A DNA stretch of 64,000 nt. Source: an uncultured Ferrovum sp. GTDB lineage: Bacteria; Pseudomonadota; Gammaproteobacteria; Burkholderiales; Ferrovaceae. The notes below the pieces were generated by a model. That model ran no database searches, had not been told where the DNA came from, and saw only the letters and a list, made by a program, of their open reading frames with translations. The DNA lies in NCBI GenBank assembly GCA_903867885.1, contig CAIPTD010000161.1:20117-84116 (forward strand). The letters run 5' to 3'. Made by a program: the position numbers and the translations under genes. Position 1 is the first letter of the stretch. Each line of letters starts with the position of its first letter. Of this stretch, positions 55,297 through 64,000 are shown in pieces.

Positions 55297-55708
55297 CTCG
55301 AATTGCAGGTAAAGACTCGCCTTCTGGAACGAACTGAAGTGCTACTCCATTGTTGCAATACCGCATCCCAGTCGGTTTAGGGCCATCATTAAATAGGTGG
55401 CCTTGATGACCGCCACAACGCGAGCAATGGTATTCGGTTCTTGGCATGATCAGTTGGTAATCTGTTTTTGTTTCTATAGCTTCTGGTAAGGCTTGATAAA
55501 AGCTAGGCCATCCTGTTCCGCTTTCATATTTTGTGCTGGATTCAAACAAAGGCTGATAACAGCCTGCACACAAATAGGTGCCCGTGCGTTTTTCTAGGTA
55601 AAGCGGGGATGTGAATGCTCGCTCCGTTGATTCTTCAAATAAAACTACATAGCTTTCTTTGGCTAGATTCCCGCGTAATGAATCAGCGTGAGTTTTACTT
55701 GTGCTCAT
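55289..55708 (-). CDS. msrB: Peptide methionine (R)-S-oxide reductase
   Basis: 139 aa. Zinc-binding pairs CAGC and CSRC, RTEYHCSRCGGHQGHLFND, and the catalytic Cys in GMRYCNNG. Repairs the R-diastereomer of methionine sulfoxide with thioredoxin. No signal peptide. Its last codons are part of the island's attachment repeat. Confidence 0.95.
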   Translation of the reverse strand: MSTSKTHADSLRGNLAKESYVVLFEESTERAFTSPLYLEKRTGTYLCAGCYQPLFESSTKYESGTGWPSFYQALPEAIETKTDYQLIMPRTEYHCSRCGGHQGHLFNDGPKPTGMRYCNNGVALQFVPEGESLPAIRVK

Positions 55709-55762
55709 ACTTTCTCCTCGTCGTAAATGAATAATCGTCTTTTTATGATGTGATACTTTTAC

Positions 55763-56653
55763 TCAGAATGATTCTCCGGCAGCCTCTGCAATGCTCAACT
55801 CTAAAGCGGTCCAATCGTAATCTTCACGCTTTTTGGCAATAGATTCTAGTAGGCGGTTGTGGAGTAAATCTGCCAATGGCATGGGTGCATTCACAGCAGC
55901 GGCGGTTTGCCTCACTAAACGCATATCCTTTAAGCCTAGTGGTAATTTAAATCCGGCTGGCTTGTAACGTCGTGCGGCAATTTGTTTTCCATAGTTCTGG
56001 TAAATGGGCCCAGCAAATAGAGTGCGCCCAAAGAAATCTGCAAACCCTTCGCGATCCACGCCATAACGCTGGGCCATCAGCATGGCCTCACCCATGCCCT
56101 CGACTGCTGCCAAAATCATGAAATTACCCGCTAACTTCATGGCTGCTGCTGCTTCTATATTTTCTCCAAGAGGGTGAATGCCTTGGCTTAAGGGGGCGAG
56201 AATAGAGGCTGCGCGTTCGGTTGCATCAGAAGGCCCTGACAATAAAATCCAAAGTTTGCGGGCTGCTGCTGCGTCAGGCCGACCAAACACAGGCGCTGCA
56301 ACAAGGGTTTCACCCTGTGCGGCATGCAGCCTTGCCAAGGCGCTGAGTGTGCTTGGGGCAACAGTGCTACAAGAAATATGAATACCCCCGGGACCTAGCG
56401 CCCCCACTAAGCCCTTCGGTCCAGTGCAAATATCTTGAAGAGCCTGATCGTCAGCGACCATGCTGATCACCATTCCGCCAGGTGAGGCGCAGTCTGCTGG
56501 CGAGGCAGCGGGCTCGGCGCCTGAATCAATCAGAGACACTGTTTTTTGCTTATTGCGATTCCAGATTTTTAACCCTGGGTGGTCGTGGAGAAGATTCTGT
56601 GCCATGGGTAATCCCATCGCACCTAAGCCAACAAAGCCAAGTGGGGATGACAT
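55763..56653 (-). CDS. Beta-hydroxyacid dehydrogenase (3-hydroxyisobutyrate/tartronate-semialdehyde reductase family)
   Basis: 296 aa. NAD(P) site GFVGLGAMGLPMAQNLL, substrate site around SCSTVAPSTL and the catalytic Lys in AAAMKLAGNF. Reduces a 2- or 3-hydroxy acid; GarR/GlxR-like function is likely but the exact substrate is open. Same strand as fdsR, starting 40 bases before fdsR ends its reading. Confidence 0.87.
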   Translation of the reverse strand: MSSPLGFVGLGAMGLPMAQNLLHDHPGLKIWNRNKQKTVSLIDSGAEPAASPADCASPGGMVISMVADDQALQDICTGPKGLVGALGPGGIHISCSTVAPSTLSALARLHAAQGETLVAAPVFGRPDAAAARKLWILLSGPSDATERAASILAPLSQGIHPLGENIEAAAAMKLAGNFMILAAVEGMGEAMLMAQRYGVDREGFADFFGRTLFAGPIYQNYGKQIAARRYKPAGFKLPLGLKDMRLVRQTAAAVNAPMPLADLLHNRLLESIAKKREDYDWTALELSIAEAAGESF

Positions 56654-56693
56654 GAATATCTAATGCCTTTTATCAATAGTGAAGTGCGACTGT

Positions 56694-57860
56694 TTATTCT
56701 TGCTTGGGTTCAAGCTCTCTGGATGTTTTTGCGGGTTTTCTGACTCCCTTTTTTTTCTGCGCAGACCTATTTGTAAATAGTCCCATACTACAAGAATCGC
56801 TGAAGGCTTCTTCCAAGGTAAAAATCTCTCCGCAACGAGAGGGATCATACCCAGCCAGTTGAGCGATCCCTTTATGCAAATCCCTACCGCGTAATACGTT
56901 TAAAACCTGACTTACAGTTGGATGGCTTTCAGGCTCTGGTGAACAAGCAAAAAAATAACGTTCACGAACCAAAGGAATAAAGTCCAGGTTAAATTGCCGC
57001 GCGGCTGTTTCTATACCAAATCCAACGTCTGCCATTCCGCTGGCAATAAAAGCAGCAACGGCAGCATGGGTGTATTCCCACATGTCATAACCGGGAACTG
57101 TGTCATGAAGTACTTGTTCGCGATGCATCAGTACATCAATTAATAATCGGGTGCCCGAACCTGGTTGGCGATTCACAAATCGACCACCTCGTTTTCCTAA
57201 ATCTTTAAATGACAAAATATTTAGAGGATTATTTTGAGTGAGCATCAACCCCTGGGTTCGGGTGGCGAGTTGAATCAGGCGAAGAGGGCGATAATTAAGA
57301 GAATGCAGATAGGGTTGCAGGGCGGCACTTTCTAATTCACCTTCCGGGATATGGAATCCTGCAAATTCACATTCTTGCCTTGCTAGGGCCGCGAGCGCTT
57401 CTGATGAACTGGTAAACCGTAAATCAAAATCCAGATTAGATTCGGCTAACGCTTCCTGTAAAACTTGAACTGCAAAGCCATGGCTTGCCTGAATACGTAA
57501 TGGTGAGGCATGGGAAAGTACGCGTTCCATTTCAGCACTGAGCTCTGAGGACAGGCTATCTAAGGATGGGTTTAAGCGTGCAGCGATTCGGCGATCGGCC
57601 CAAAGCAGTATTTCGCCCAATCGGGTGAGTTGCCCTCCCTTGCCGCGTTCCATTGATATCAATGGGGTCCCAAATGCGTAATCCGCCTCTCGAATGAGCC
57701 CCCACGCGTGGCGGTATGACAGGCCGAGCGTGCGCGCAGCTTGTGATAGGCTACCGCCTTGATGAACTGCAGCAAGCAATCGTAATACCTGAGGTAATGG
57801 AAAATCAGGGCTGCCACGACGCTTGAGTGACCATTCAGGTCGAACAATAATTCTAAACAT
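56694..57860 (-). CDS. fdsR: Formate dehydrogenase regulator, ModE-like HTH plus substrate-binding domain
   Basis: 388 aa. An N-terminal LysR/ModE-like winged HTH (RLLAAVHQGGSLSQAARTLG, LSYRHAWGLIREADYAFG) is joined to a PBP-like domain of the molybdate/tungstate-binding type (RFVNRQPGSGTRLLIDVL). The protein and its divergent position next to fdsG match FdsR of Cupriavidus, which regulates the fds operon, probably in response to molybdate. A basic C-terminal tail (SAQKKKGVRKPAKTSREL) is unusual. Confidence 0.85.
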   Translation of the reverse strand: MFRIIVRPEWSLKRRGSPDFPLPQVLRLLAAVHQGGSLSQAARTLGLSYRHAWGLIREADYAFGTPLISMERGKGGQLTRLGEILLWADRRIAARLNPSLDSLSSELSAEMERVLSHASPLRIQASHGFAVQVLQEALAESNLDFDLRFTSSSEALAALARQECEFAGFHIPEGELESAALQPYLHSLNYRPLRLIQLATRTQGLMLTQNNPLNILSFKDLGKRGGRFVNRQPGSGTRLLIDVLMHREQVLHDTVPGYDMWEYTHAAVAAFIASGMADVGFGIETAARQFNLDFIPLVRERYFFACSPEPESHPTVSQVLNVLRGRDLHKGIAQLAGYDPSRCGEIFTLEEAFSDSCSMGLFTNRSAQKKKGVRKPAKTSRELEPKQE

Positions 57861-58021
57861 ATGAAATAAAATTCATATTGAGAGTGGATGAAAGCACTGT
57901 TAGAGTTATAGGAATATAAGAATTATGCAAGAGCTTATGTTGAATTTAACATATGTTGCATTGCAACCCGAATCACAATTTCCGCCGTTTGCGACACGCC
58001 ACCTAAAGTGGGTGCCTACTA

Positions 58022-58038
58022 TCCTATAACCTATAGGA
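58022..58038. promoter_or_regulatory. Palindrome in the fdsR-fdsG intergenic region
   Basis: TCCTAT-AACCT-ATAGGA with the perfect core CCTATAGG, 38 bases before the fdsG start. A related GTTATAGGAATAT sequence lies at about 57904-57916 near the fdsR start. Candidate FdsR operators in the divergent promoter region; not established. Confidence 0.5.
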
Positions 58039-58075
58039 ACAGCGGACTCCGGTCACCCTTAGGAGAATCAAAATA

Positions 58076-58531
58076 GTGAGTTACACCGAACTTTATCGTG
58101 ATTTGGTCGATCTACCTGGCGCACTTCTTCCTATATTTCATCGGATTCAGGAGCGTTTAGGCTATGTACCTGAAGCTGCGCTGCCTGAAATTGCCCATCA
58201 ACTTAACCTCTCCCGCGCTGAAGTGCATGGGGTAATGACGTTTTATCATGATTTTCGTTCAGCGCCTCCTGGTAAAACCATCGTTAAAATTTGCCGCGCA
58301 GAAGCCTGCCAGGCAATGGGTGCCGATGCGCTTGTCGAGCATGCTGAACAATGCCTGGGAACGCAGATGCATTCCACTTCAGAAGATGGTTCAGTCACGC
58401 TCGAGCCTACCTATTGTTTAGGTAACTGTGCTCTTTCGCCTGCAGTGATGATCAACGGAGATTTAAAAGGTCGGGTCACGCACGCTCGTTTTGATGCCTT
58501 AATCGCTGAAGCCAAAGGAGCGAACCAATGA
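58076..58531 (+). CDS. fdsG: NAD-dependent formate dehydrogenase, gamma subunit
   Basis: 151 aa, NuoE-like, one [2Fe-2S] cluster held by CRAEACQ and CLGNCA. Starts at GTG 58076 with a TTAGGAG site. Takes part in electron transfer from the FdsA centre to FMN in FdsB. Overlaps fdsB by four bases. Confidence 0.93.
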   Translation: MSYTELYRDLVDLPGALLPIFHRIQERLGYVPEAALPEIAHQLNLSRAEVHGVMTFYHDFRSAPPGKTIVKICRAEACQAMGADALVEHAEQCLGTQMHSTSEDGSVTLEPTYCLGNCALSPAVMINGDLKGRVTHARFDALIAEAKGANQ

Positions 58532-60078
58532 CCCGAGTATATGTACCTCGTGACTCTGCAGCCTTATCAGTCGGCGCAGACCATGTCGCCGCTGCCATTA
58601 CCCGTGAAGCTGCGCAGCGTGGCGCTCGTATTGAGCTCGTGAGAAATGGTTCCCGAGGCATGTTATGGCTGGAAACTTTAGTAGAGGTTGAAACCCCAAA
58701 TGGTCGGGTAGCTTATGGTCCCGTGAACCCTGAAGATGTGGTGAGTCTTTTTGATGCAGATTTTCTAAGCGGCGCAACGCATGCCTTGTCGCATGGCCTC
58801 ACCGAAAAGATTCCTTATCTGGCCAAACAAGAGCGACTCACTTTCGCACGTGTGGGTATCACTGATCCCCTTTCACTCAGTGATTACTTGGCCTATGACG
58901 GTTACAAGGGGCTCAAAAATACATTGGCAATGGTGCCTGCTGATGTCGTTCAGCAAGTCACCGACTCAGGCTTGCGTGGTCGTGGTGGTGCAGCTTTTCC
59001 TACAGGAATTAAGTGGAAAACAGTTCTCGGCGCGCAATCAGCTCAAAAATATATCGTTTGCAATGCCGATGAAGGTGACTCAGGCACATTTGCAGATCGT
59101 ATGATTATGGAAGACGACCCCTTTGTTCTCATTGAGGGGATGACCATCGCAGGCGTGGCTGTGGGTGCTACCCAAGGTTACATCTATCTTCGTTCCGAGT
59201 ACCCCTATGCTTTTGATGTACTCAATCAAGCAATAGCAATTGCAGAGCAGGCTCAGTATCTCGGTGAAAATATTCAGGGCAGCGGAAAAACCTTCCACCT
59301 TGAAGTGCGTCTTGGCGCAGGGGCCTACATTTGTGGTGAAGAAACAGCCTTGCTGGAGAGCTTGGAAGGTAAACGCGGTATCGTGCGCTTTAAACCACCC
59401 ATCCCTGCCTTGAAGGGTTTGTTTGGCCTCCCCACGATCGTTAATAACACCATTTCCTTTGCCTCTATACCCATCATTATGGACAAAGGTGGTGCGTTTT
59501 ATAAAAACTTTGGAATGGGGCGTTCACGCGGCACCTTGCCTTTCCAGCTTGCAGGCAATTTAAAGCAAGGTGGCTTGGTAGAAAAAGCGTTTGGTCTTAC
59601 CTTGCGTGAATTGGTTGAAGACTTTGGCGGGGGCTCAGCCAGTGGTCGCTCCATTCGTGCAGTTCAGGTTGGTGGACCCTTGGGGGCCTATGTGCCGCCT
59701 GAGCAGTTTGATACTCCGCTCGATTATGAATCTTATGTTGGGATCTCAGCGATGGTTGGGCACGGAGGCATTGTTGCCTTTGATGACACCGTAGATATGG
59801 CGAAGATGGCGCGTTATGCCATGGAATTCTGCGCCATTGAGTCTTGCGGAAAATGTACCCCTTGCCGTGTGGGATCCACCCGAGGGGTTGAGGTGGTCGA
59901 TAAGATTATTGCTAACGATAACCGCGCAGCAAACATAGAGTTGCTGCGGAGTTTGTGCGACACGATGTTGAATGGCTCTCTTTGTGCGATGGGCGGTATG
60001 GCACCTTTTCCCGTTCTTAGCGCATTGAATCACTTCCCGGAAGATTTCGGTATCAATAAAAAGGAACTTGCAGCTTAA
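58528..60078 (+). CDS. fdsB: NAD-dependent formate dehydrogenase, beta subunit
   Basis: 516 aa, NuoF-like with an N-terminal thioredoxin-like ferredoxin domain. FMN/NAD site RGRGGAAFPTGIKWKTVL and YICGEETALLESLEG, and the [4Fe-4S] motif SCGKCTPCRVGSTRG. It passes electrons to NAD. A 70-base gap separates it from fdsA. Confidence 0.95.
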   Translation: MTRVYVPRDSAALSVGADHVAAAITREAAQRGARIELVRNGSRGMLWLETLVEVETPNGRVAYGPVNPEDVVSLFDADFLSGATHALSHGLTEKIPYLAKQERLTFARVGITDPLSLSDYLAYDGYKGLKNTLAMVPADVVQQVTDSGLRGRGGAAFPTGIKWKTVLGAQSAQKYIVCNADEGDSGTFADRMIMEDDPFVLIEGMTIAGVAVGATQGYIYLRSEYPYAFDVLNQAIAIAEQAQYLGENIQGSGKTFHLEVRLGAGAYICGEETALLESLEGKRGIVRFKPPIPALKGLFGLPTIVNNTISFASIPIIMDKGGAFYKNFGMGRSRGTLPFQLAGNLKQGGLVEKAFGLTLRELVEDFGGGSASGRSIRAVQVGGPLGAYVPPEQFDTPLDYESYVGISAMVGHGGIVAFDDTVDMAKMARYAMEFCAIESCGKCTPCRVGSTRGVEVVDKIIANDNRAANIELLRSLCDTMLNGSLCAMGGMAPFPVLSALNHFPEDFGINKKELAA

Positions 60079-60148
60079 ATTTAAGCTCAAATCTAAACAT
60101 AAGGTTTCCCTTGATCGGGACGACCCATGCCGTAAAAGGAGATGCATC

Positions 60149-62995
60149 ATGCAATCGAAACTAGAGCACGATTTTGGTACACCAGAGAGTCACGCTAAAG
60201 AGTCAGTTACGCTCACTATTGATGGTATGACGGTCACGGTTCCGGCCGGTACGTCCATCATGCGAGCGGCCTCAGGAGCGGGAGTTCAAGTTCCTAAGTT
60301 GTGCGCAACCGATAGCGTGGATCCTTTTGGTTCCTGTCGTTTATGTCTGGTTGAGGTGGAGGGTCGTCGCGGGTATCCCGCTTCTTGTACTACCCCTTGT
60401 GAAAACGGACTGAACGTTCGCACTCAAAGCCCCAAGCTGGCAGACCTGCGCAAAGGCGTGATGGAGTTGTATATCTCTGATCACCCCTTAGACTGCTTAA
60501 CCTGTGCGACTAATGGTAATTGCGAACTGCAGGATATGGCGGGTACCGTAGGTTTACGCGAAGTGCGGTATGGATATGAAGGTCTCAATCATACCAAGAG
60601 CCAGAAAGACGAATCCAACCCTTACTTCACCTACGATCCTTCTAAATGTATCGTTTGCAGCCGCTGTGTCCGTGCTTGTGAAGAAGTGCAGGGTACCTTT
60701 GCACTGACCATTGAAGGCCGGGGTTTTGATTCTCGTGTTTCTGCCGGCATGGGTGAGTCCTTCATGGATTCTGAATGCGTGTCTTGCGGTGCTTGTGTTC
60801 AAGCCTGCCCAACCGCAACCCTGTCCGAAAAATCTATTATTCAAATGGGGCAACCCGACCACAGCGTGACCACTACCTGTGCATATTGCGGTGTGGGTTG
60901 TTCTTTCCGCGCTGAAATGCAAGGCAACCGTGTTGTGCGAATGGTGCCTTGGAAAGACGGTAAAGCCAACCATGGTCACTCTTGTGTAAAAGGTCGCTTT
61001 GCCTGGGGGTATGCCACACACCCTGATCGTGTTACCAAACCAATGGTACGCGACAAGATTTCAGATCCTTGGAAAGAAGTCTCTTTTGATGAGGCCATTC
61101 AGTTTGCTTCTGATAAATTCAAATCCATCCAAGCTCAGCACGGCCGTGATTCAATCGGCGGTATTACTTCTTCACGTTGTACCAATGAAGAAGTGTACGT
61201 CATGCAAAAACTGGTCCGTGCGGTGTTCCAAAATAACAACGTAGATACCTGTGCCCGTGTTTGCCATTCCCCCACGGGTTTTGGGCTTAAAGCAACATTA
61301 GGTGAATCAGCGGGTACCCAAGATTTTGATTCAGTCATGGATTCGGACGTGATCATTGTGATTGGTGCTAATCCTACAGATGGTCATCCAGTATTTGCCT
61401 CGCAGATGAAAAAACGGTTGCGTCAGGGCGCAAAGCTGATTGTCATCGATCCCCGCAGCACAGATCTCGTGCGTTCTGCCCATATTGAGGCACAGCATCA
61501 CCTTAAATTACGTCCTGGTACTAATGTGGCGATATTGAATGCCTTGGGCCATGTCATCGCAACTGAAGGCCTAGTTAAAGAGGACTACATTGCATCCCGT
61601 TGTGATGTTGAGTCTTTTGAAAAATGGCGCAACTTTGTTTCACGTGAGAACAATTCTCCTGAGGCCCTTGAACCGGTTACTGGTGTGCCCGCAGATGAAG
61701 TTCGTAAAGCAGCGCGCTTGTTTGCTACAGGTGGAAATGGCGCAATTTATTATGGATTAGGTGTAACCGAGCATGCTCAGGGCTCTACAGCAGTGATCGG
61801 AATTGCTAACCTTGCTTTAGCGACTGGAAACATTGGTCGCCGTGGTGTTGGTGTCAATCCATTACGTGGCCAAAACAACGTGCAGGGCTCTTGTGATATG
61901 GGTTCTTTCCCTCATGAGTTGCCTGGCTATCGTCATGTTTCTGAAAAAGCAACACGAGAACTCTTCGGTAATGCATGGAATGTCACCATTCAGCCTGAGC
62001 CAGGTTTGCGTATCCCTAATATGTTTGAAGCTTCAATGGACGGTAGCTTCCGTGGCTTGTATGTGATGGGTGAGGATATTGTTCAGTCCGATCCTAATAC
62101 TCAGCATGTCATTGCCGCGCTTGAGCAATTGGATTGCTTAGTCGTTCAGGATATTTTCTTGAATGAAACCGCGATGTACGCTCATGTATTCTTGCCGGGT
62201 TCTTCCTTCCTGGAAAAAGATGGTACCTTCACCAATGCCGAGCGTCGTATTTCACGCGTACGCAAAGTGATGCCACCTTTGTCTGGCCTCGGTGATTGGG
62301 AAGTCATTCAGAAAGTGGCGCAGACCATGGGTTATCCCATGAACTACAGCCATCCTTCTGAGATCATGGATGAAGTTGCGCGCTTAACGCCTACGTTTAA
62401 GGGCGTAAGCTATGAGAGCCTGGACCGGTTGGGAAGTATTCAGTGGCCTTGCAATGACGCGCATCCTGAAGGCACACCCACTATGCACATAGAAGAATTT
62501 ACCCGTGGTAAGGGAAGGTTTATTTCCACGGAGTACATTGCTACGGATGAAAAAGTAACCAAGCGCTTCCCCTTAATCATGACGACGGGTCGTATTCTGT
62601 CTCAGTACAACGTGGGAGCACAGACCCGCCGAACCGCTAATGTGGCATGGCATTCGGAAGACCGAGTTGAAATCCACCCTGCCGATGCAGAAGATCGTGG
62701 AATTGGGGATGGCGATTGGGTAGGGATTACCAGTCGCGCAGGTGAGACTGTGCTGCGGGCTTTGGTTTCAGAGCGTATGCAACCGGGTGTGGTCTACACT
62801 ACTTTCCACTTCCCTGAGTCTGGTGCCAACGTCATCACAACCGACAACTCTGACTGGGCAACGAATTGCCCTGAATACAAGGTGACAGCGGTGGAATTGA
62901 CCAAGGTATCACAACCTTCGGAGTGGCAATCTAACTACAAGCGCTTTGCTGAGAAGCAGATCAACTTCTTGCATCAAGCTGAAGCAAAAGCCTAG
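60149..62995 (+). CDS. fdsA: NAD-dependent formate dehydrogenase, catalytic alpha subunit
   Basis: 948 aa from ATG 60149 (MQSKLEHDFGTPESH), which has AAAAGGAGA seven bases upstream. N-terminal plant-type [2Fe-2S] (DPFGSCRLCLVEVEGRRG), a His-coordinated cluster (DHPLDCLTCATNGNCELQ), two [4Fe-4S] clusters, then the molybdopterin domain. The Mo ligand region reads CARVCHSPTGFG, so the ligand is Cys and not selenocysteine. Oxidises formate to CO2. Confidence 0.96.
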   Translation: MQSKLEHDFGTPESHAKESVTLTIDGMTVTVPAGTSIMRAASGAGVQVPKLCATDSVDPFGSCRLCLVEVEGRRGYPASCTTPCENGLNVRTQSPKLADLRKGVMELYISDHPLDCLTCATNGNCELQDMAGTVGLREVRYGYEGLNHTKSQKDESNPYFTYDPSKCIVCSRCVRACEEVQGTFALTIEGRGFDSRVSAGMGESFMDSECVSCGACVQACPTATLSEKSIIQMGQPDHSVTTTCAYCGVGCSFRAEMQGNRVVRMVPWKDGKANHGHSCVKGRFAWGYATHPDRVTKPMVRDKISDPWKEVSFDEAIQFASDKFKSIQAQHGRDSIGGITSSRCTNEEVYVMQKLVRAVFQNNNVDTCARVCHSPTGFGLKATLGESAGTQDFDSVMDSDVIIVIGANPTDGHPVFASQMKKRLRQGAKLIVIDPRSTDLVRSAHIEAQHHLKLRPGTNVAILNALGHVIATEGLVKEDYIASRCDVESFEKWRNFVSRENNSPEALEPVTGVPADEVRKAARLFATGGNGAIYYGLGVTEHAQGSTAVIGIANLALATGNIGRRGVGVNPLRGQNNVQGSCDMGSFPHELPGYRHVSEKATRELFGNAWNVTIQPEPGLRIPNMFEASMDGSFRGLYVMGEDIVQSDPNTQHVIAALEQLDCLVVQDIFLNETAMYAHVFLPGSSFLEKDGTFTNAERRISRVRKVMPPLSGLGDWEVIQKVAQTMGYPMNYSHPSEIMDEVARLTPTFKGVSYESLDRLGSIQWPCNDAHPEGTPTMHIEEFTRGKGRFISTEYIATDEKVTKRFPLIMTTGRILSQYNVGAQTRRTANVAWHSEDRVEIHPADAEDRGIGDGDWVGITSRAGETVLRALVSERMQPGVVYTTFHFPESGANVITTDNSDWATNCPEYKVTAVELTKVSQPSEWQSNYKRFAEKQINFLHQAEAKA

Positions 62996-63035
62996 GGCGG
63001 CCTGCGTTTCGCGTCAACCTTAAGGTAATTGTGAT

Positions 63036-63857
63036 ATGCCATTTGCTGGCTTAAATCCTCACCGGCTCTTCGCCGGTGAGCGTTGGAGCGAGGGGTTGCT
63101 AGAAGACCGGATGGATGCGGTCGCCGAAGAGACCCCTGTAGCCTTGATCTACAATGATCAACCGCATGTTGTGATGATGGCCTCCCCGCAAGATCTTGAG
63201 GATTTTGCAGTTGGCTTTAGCTTAAGCGAAGGATTGATTCAGCACGCCCAAGATATCGATTCGATTAAGCAACTGGATCACCCCGAAGGGATTGCGCTAC
63301 ATATTCGTTGCGCACCGAGTGCCTTGCAGGATTTAGGAGAGCGCAGACGCAATCTCACTGGTAGGACGGGTTGCGGCCTGTGTGGTGCAGAGACCTTGGC
63401 GCAAGCGATGCGCACACCTCGCCAAGTAGGAGAAGGATCCCACGTGGCGCCCCGAGCTCTTCAAAAAGCGCTAGAGCATTTAACAGGTGCACAGCCACTG
63501 AATATTTTGACGGGGGCAGTGCATGCTGCAGCCTGGTGTGATCCCCAAGGAAGCATTGTCTGCCTTCGTGAAGACGTAGGAAGACACAATGCAATGGATA
63601 AACTGATCGGAGTCAAAGCTCGAGCAGGTGAATCTTTTGCAGAAGGATTTTTGCTACTGACCAGTCGTGCAAGTTACGAGCTCATACTCAAGGCAAGTAT
63701 GCTGAATATCGCCTTAGTTGTTGCAGTTTCTGCCCCGACAGGTCTGGCTATCCGAATTGCCGGAGAAGCCGGTATCACCCTCGCGGCTTTTCTTCGGAAT
63801 GGCCGACACACTGTCTACACGCGACCTGATCGGTTGCACCCTGTCTCTTCACACTGA
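63036..63857 (+). CDS. fdhD: Formate dehydrogenase accessory sulfurtransferase
   Basis: 273 aa. CGxC-type motif RTGCGLCGAETL; CLREDVGRHNAMDKLIG is the FdhD signature. Transfers sulfur from IscS to the bis-MGD cofactor of FdsA before insertion; known as FdsC in the fds operon. 40 bases after fdsA. Confidence 0.93.
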   Translation: MPFAGLNPHRLFAGERWSEGLLEDRMDAVAEETPVALIYNDQPHVVMMASPQDLEDFAVGFSLSEGLIQHAQDIDSIKQLDHPEGIALHIRCAPSALQDLGERRRNLTGRTGCGLCGAETLAQAMRTPRQVGEGSHVAPRALQKALEHLTGAQPLNILTGAVHAAAWCDPQGSIVCLREDVGRHNAMDKLIGVKARAGESFAEGFLLLTSRASYELILKASMLNIALVVAVSAPTGLAIRIAGEAGITLAAFLRNGRHTVYTRPDRLHPVSSH

Positions 63858-63868
63858 GAGTTTAAGCA

Positions 63869-64000
63869 ATGGATATAGAAAATTTAGTTTATATGATCAA
63901 TAAGATCGAATCTTTTTATCGCGCAGAGCCCGTTCAAGCGGATGCGGTTGAGGGAATTCGTAATCACGTCCGTCGTTTTTGGGAACCTAGAATGCGTAAA
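63869..64000 (+). CDS. fdsD: NAD-dependent formate dehydrogenase, delta subunit (partial)
   Basis: ATG 63869 opens MDIENLVYMINKIESFYRAE then VEGIRNHVRRFWEPRMRK, cut off at the window edge. The NHVRRFWEPRM motif is the hallmark of the small FdsD subunit. It completes the fdsGBACD operon. Confidence 0.88.
   Translation, partial: MDIENLVYMINKIESFYRAEPVQADAVEGIRNHVRRFWEPRMRK

Noticed and set aside
60149-62995. Selenocysteine in the formate dehydrogenase alpha subunit
   Set aside because: The frame has no internal TGA; the ligand position reads Cys in CARVCHSP.

Overview
The window reads as chromosomal DNA of a betaproteobacterium, most likely Burkholderiales, of moderate GC. This is inferred from gene content: an EF-P with Arg32 plus the rhamnosyltransferase EarP, an fdsR/fdsGBACD-type soluble formate dehydrogenase, an intracellular PHB depolymerase, PP0621-ampD-nrdAB and ispB//rplU-rpmA-obgE-proB. 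I cannot name a genus. Most of the sequence is ordinary, tightly packed core genome. The accessory parts are a GNAT/DUF1778 toxin-antitoxin pair near 4 kb, some gene remnants near 8.3 kb, and a small genomic island at 51.6-55.2 kb.

Layout. 0-6.5 kb: proS, crcB, a Fur-box-linked cupredoxin with an outer-membrane-type protein lacking a signal peptide, the GNAT/DUF1778 module, a RhlE-like DEAD-box helicase with a long Gly/Arg tail, and tRNA-Pro(CGG). 6.5-20.5 kb: an OprB-type porin, an aldehyde dehydrogenase remnant, a His-rich small protein, nnrD, a Crp-like regulator, a 7-TM histidine kinase/LuxR-type response regulator operon, a CysB-like regulator, two paralogous small membrane proteins, a TonB receptor, an rRNA/tRNA methyltransferase, a low-Mr phosphatase and a DUF455 protein. 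20.5-29.7 kb: MAPEG, GST, cupin, phaZ, ispB, ribosomal proteins L21/L27, obgE, proB, an EamA transporter, ampD. 29.7-38.4 kb: nrdAB behind a leader with an NrdR-type palindrome and two DnaA-like boxes, pntAB, earP. 38.4-51.3 kb: a GlcG-like protein, two divergent MFS transporters, a periplasmic beta-lactamase-fold hydrolase with a barrel-like partner, bioB, comF, efp, ppa, dadA, trmL, cioAB, a GntR regulator.

51.56-55.30 kb: tRNA-Arg(ACG) is the integration site of an island bounded by perfect 67-bp direct repeats. It holds hipBA between two direct copies of the same end of an ISL3-family IS, broken genes on either side of hipBA, and an MNT-HEPN pair whose HEPN gene carries an in-frame stop. 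No integrase is visible.

55.3-64 kb: msrB, a beta-hydroxyacid dehydrogenase, and the regulator fdsR divergent from fdsG-fdsB-fdsA-fdhD-fdsD (the last cut by the window edge), an NAD-linked molybdenum formate dehydrogenase. Formate oxidation, PntAB transhydrogenase and the CioAB quinol oxidase together suggest flexible redox metabolism. The best candidates for something new are the integrase-less tRNA-Arg island and the layered nrdA control region.
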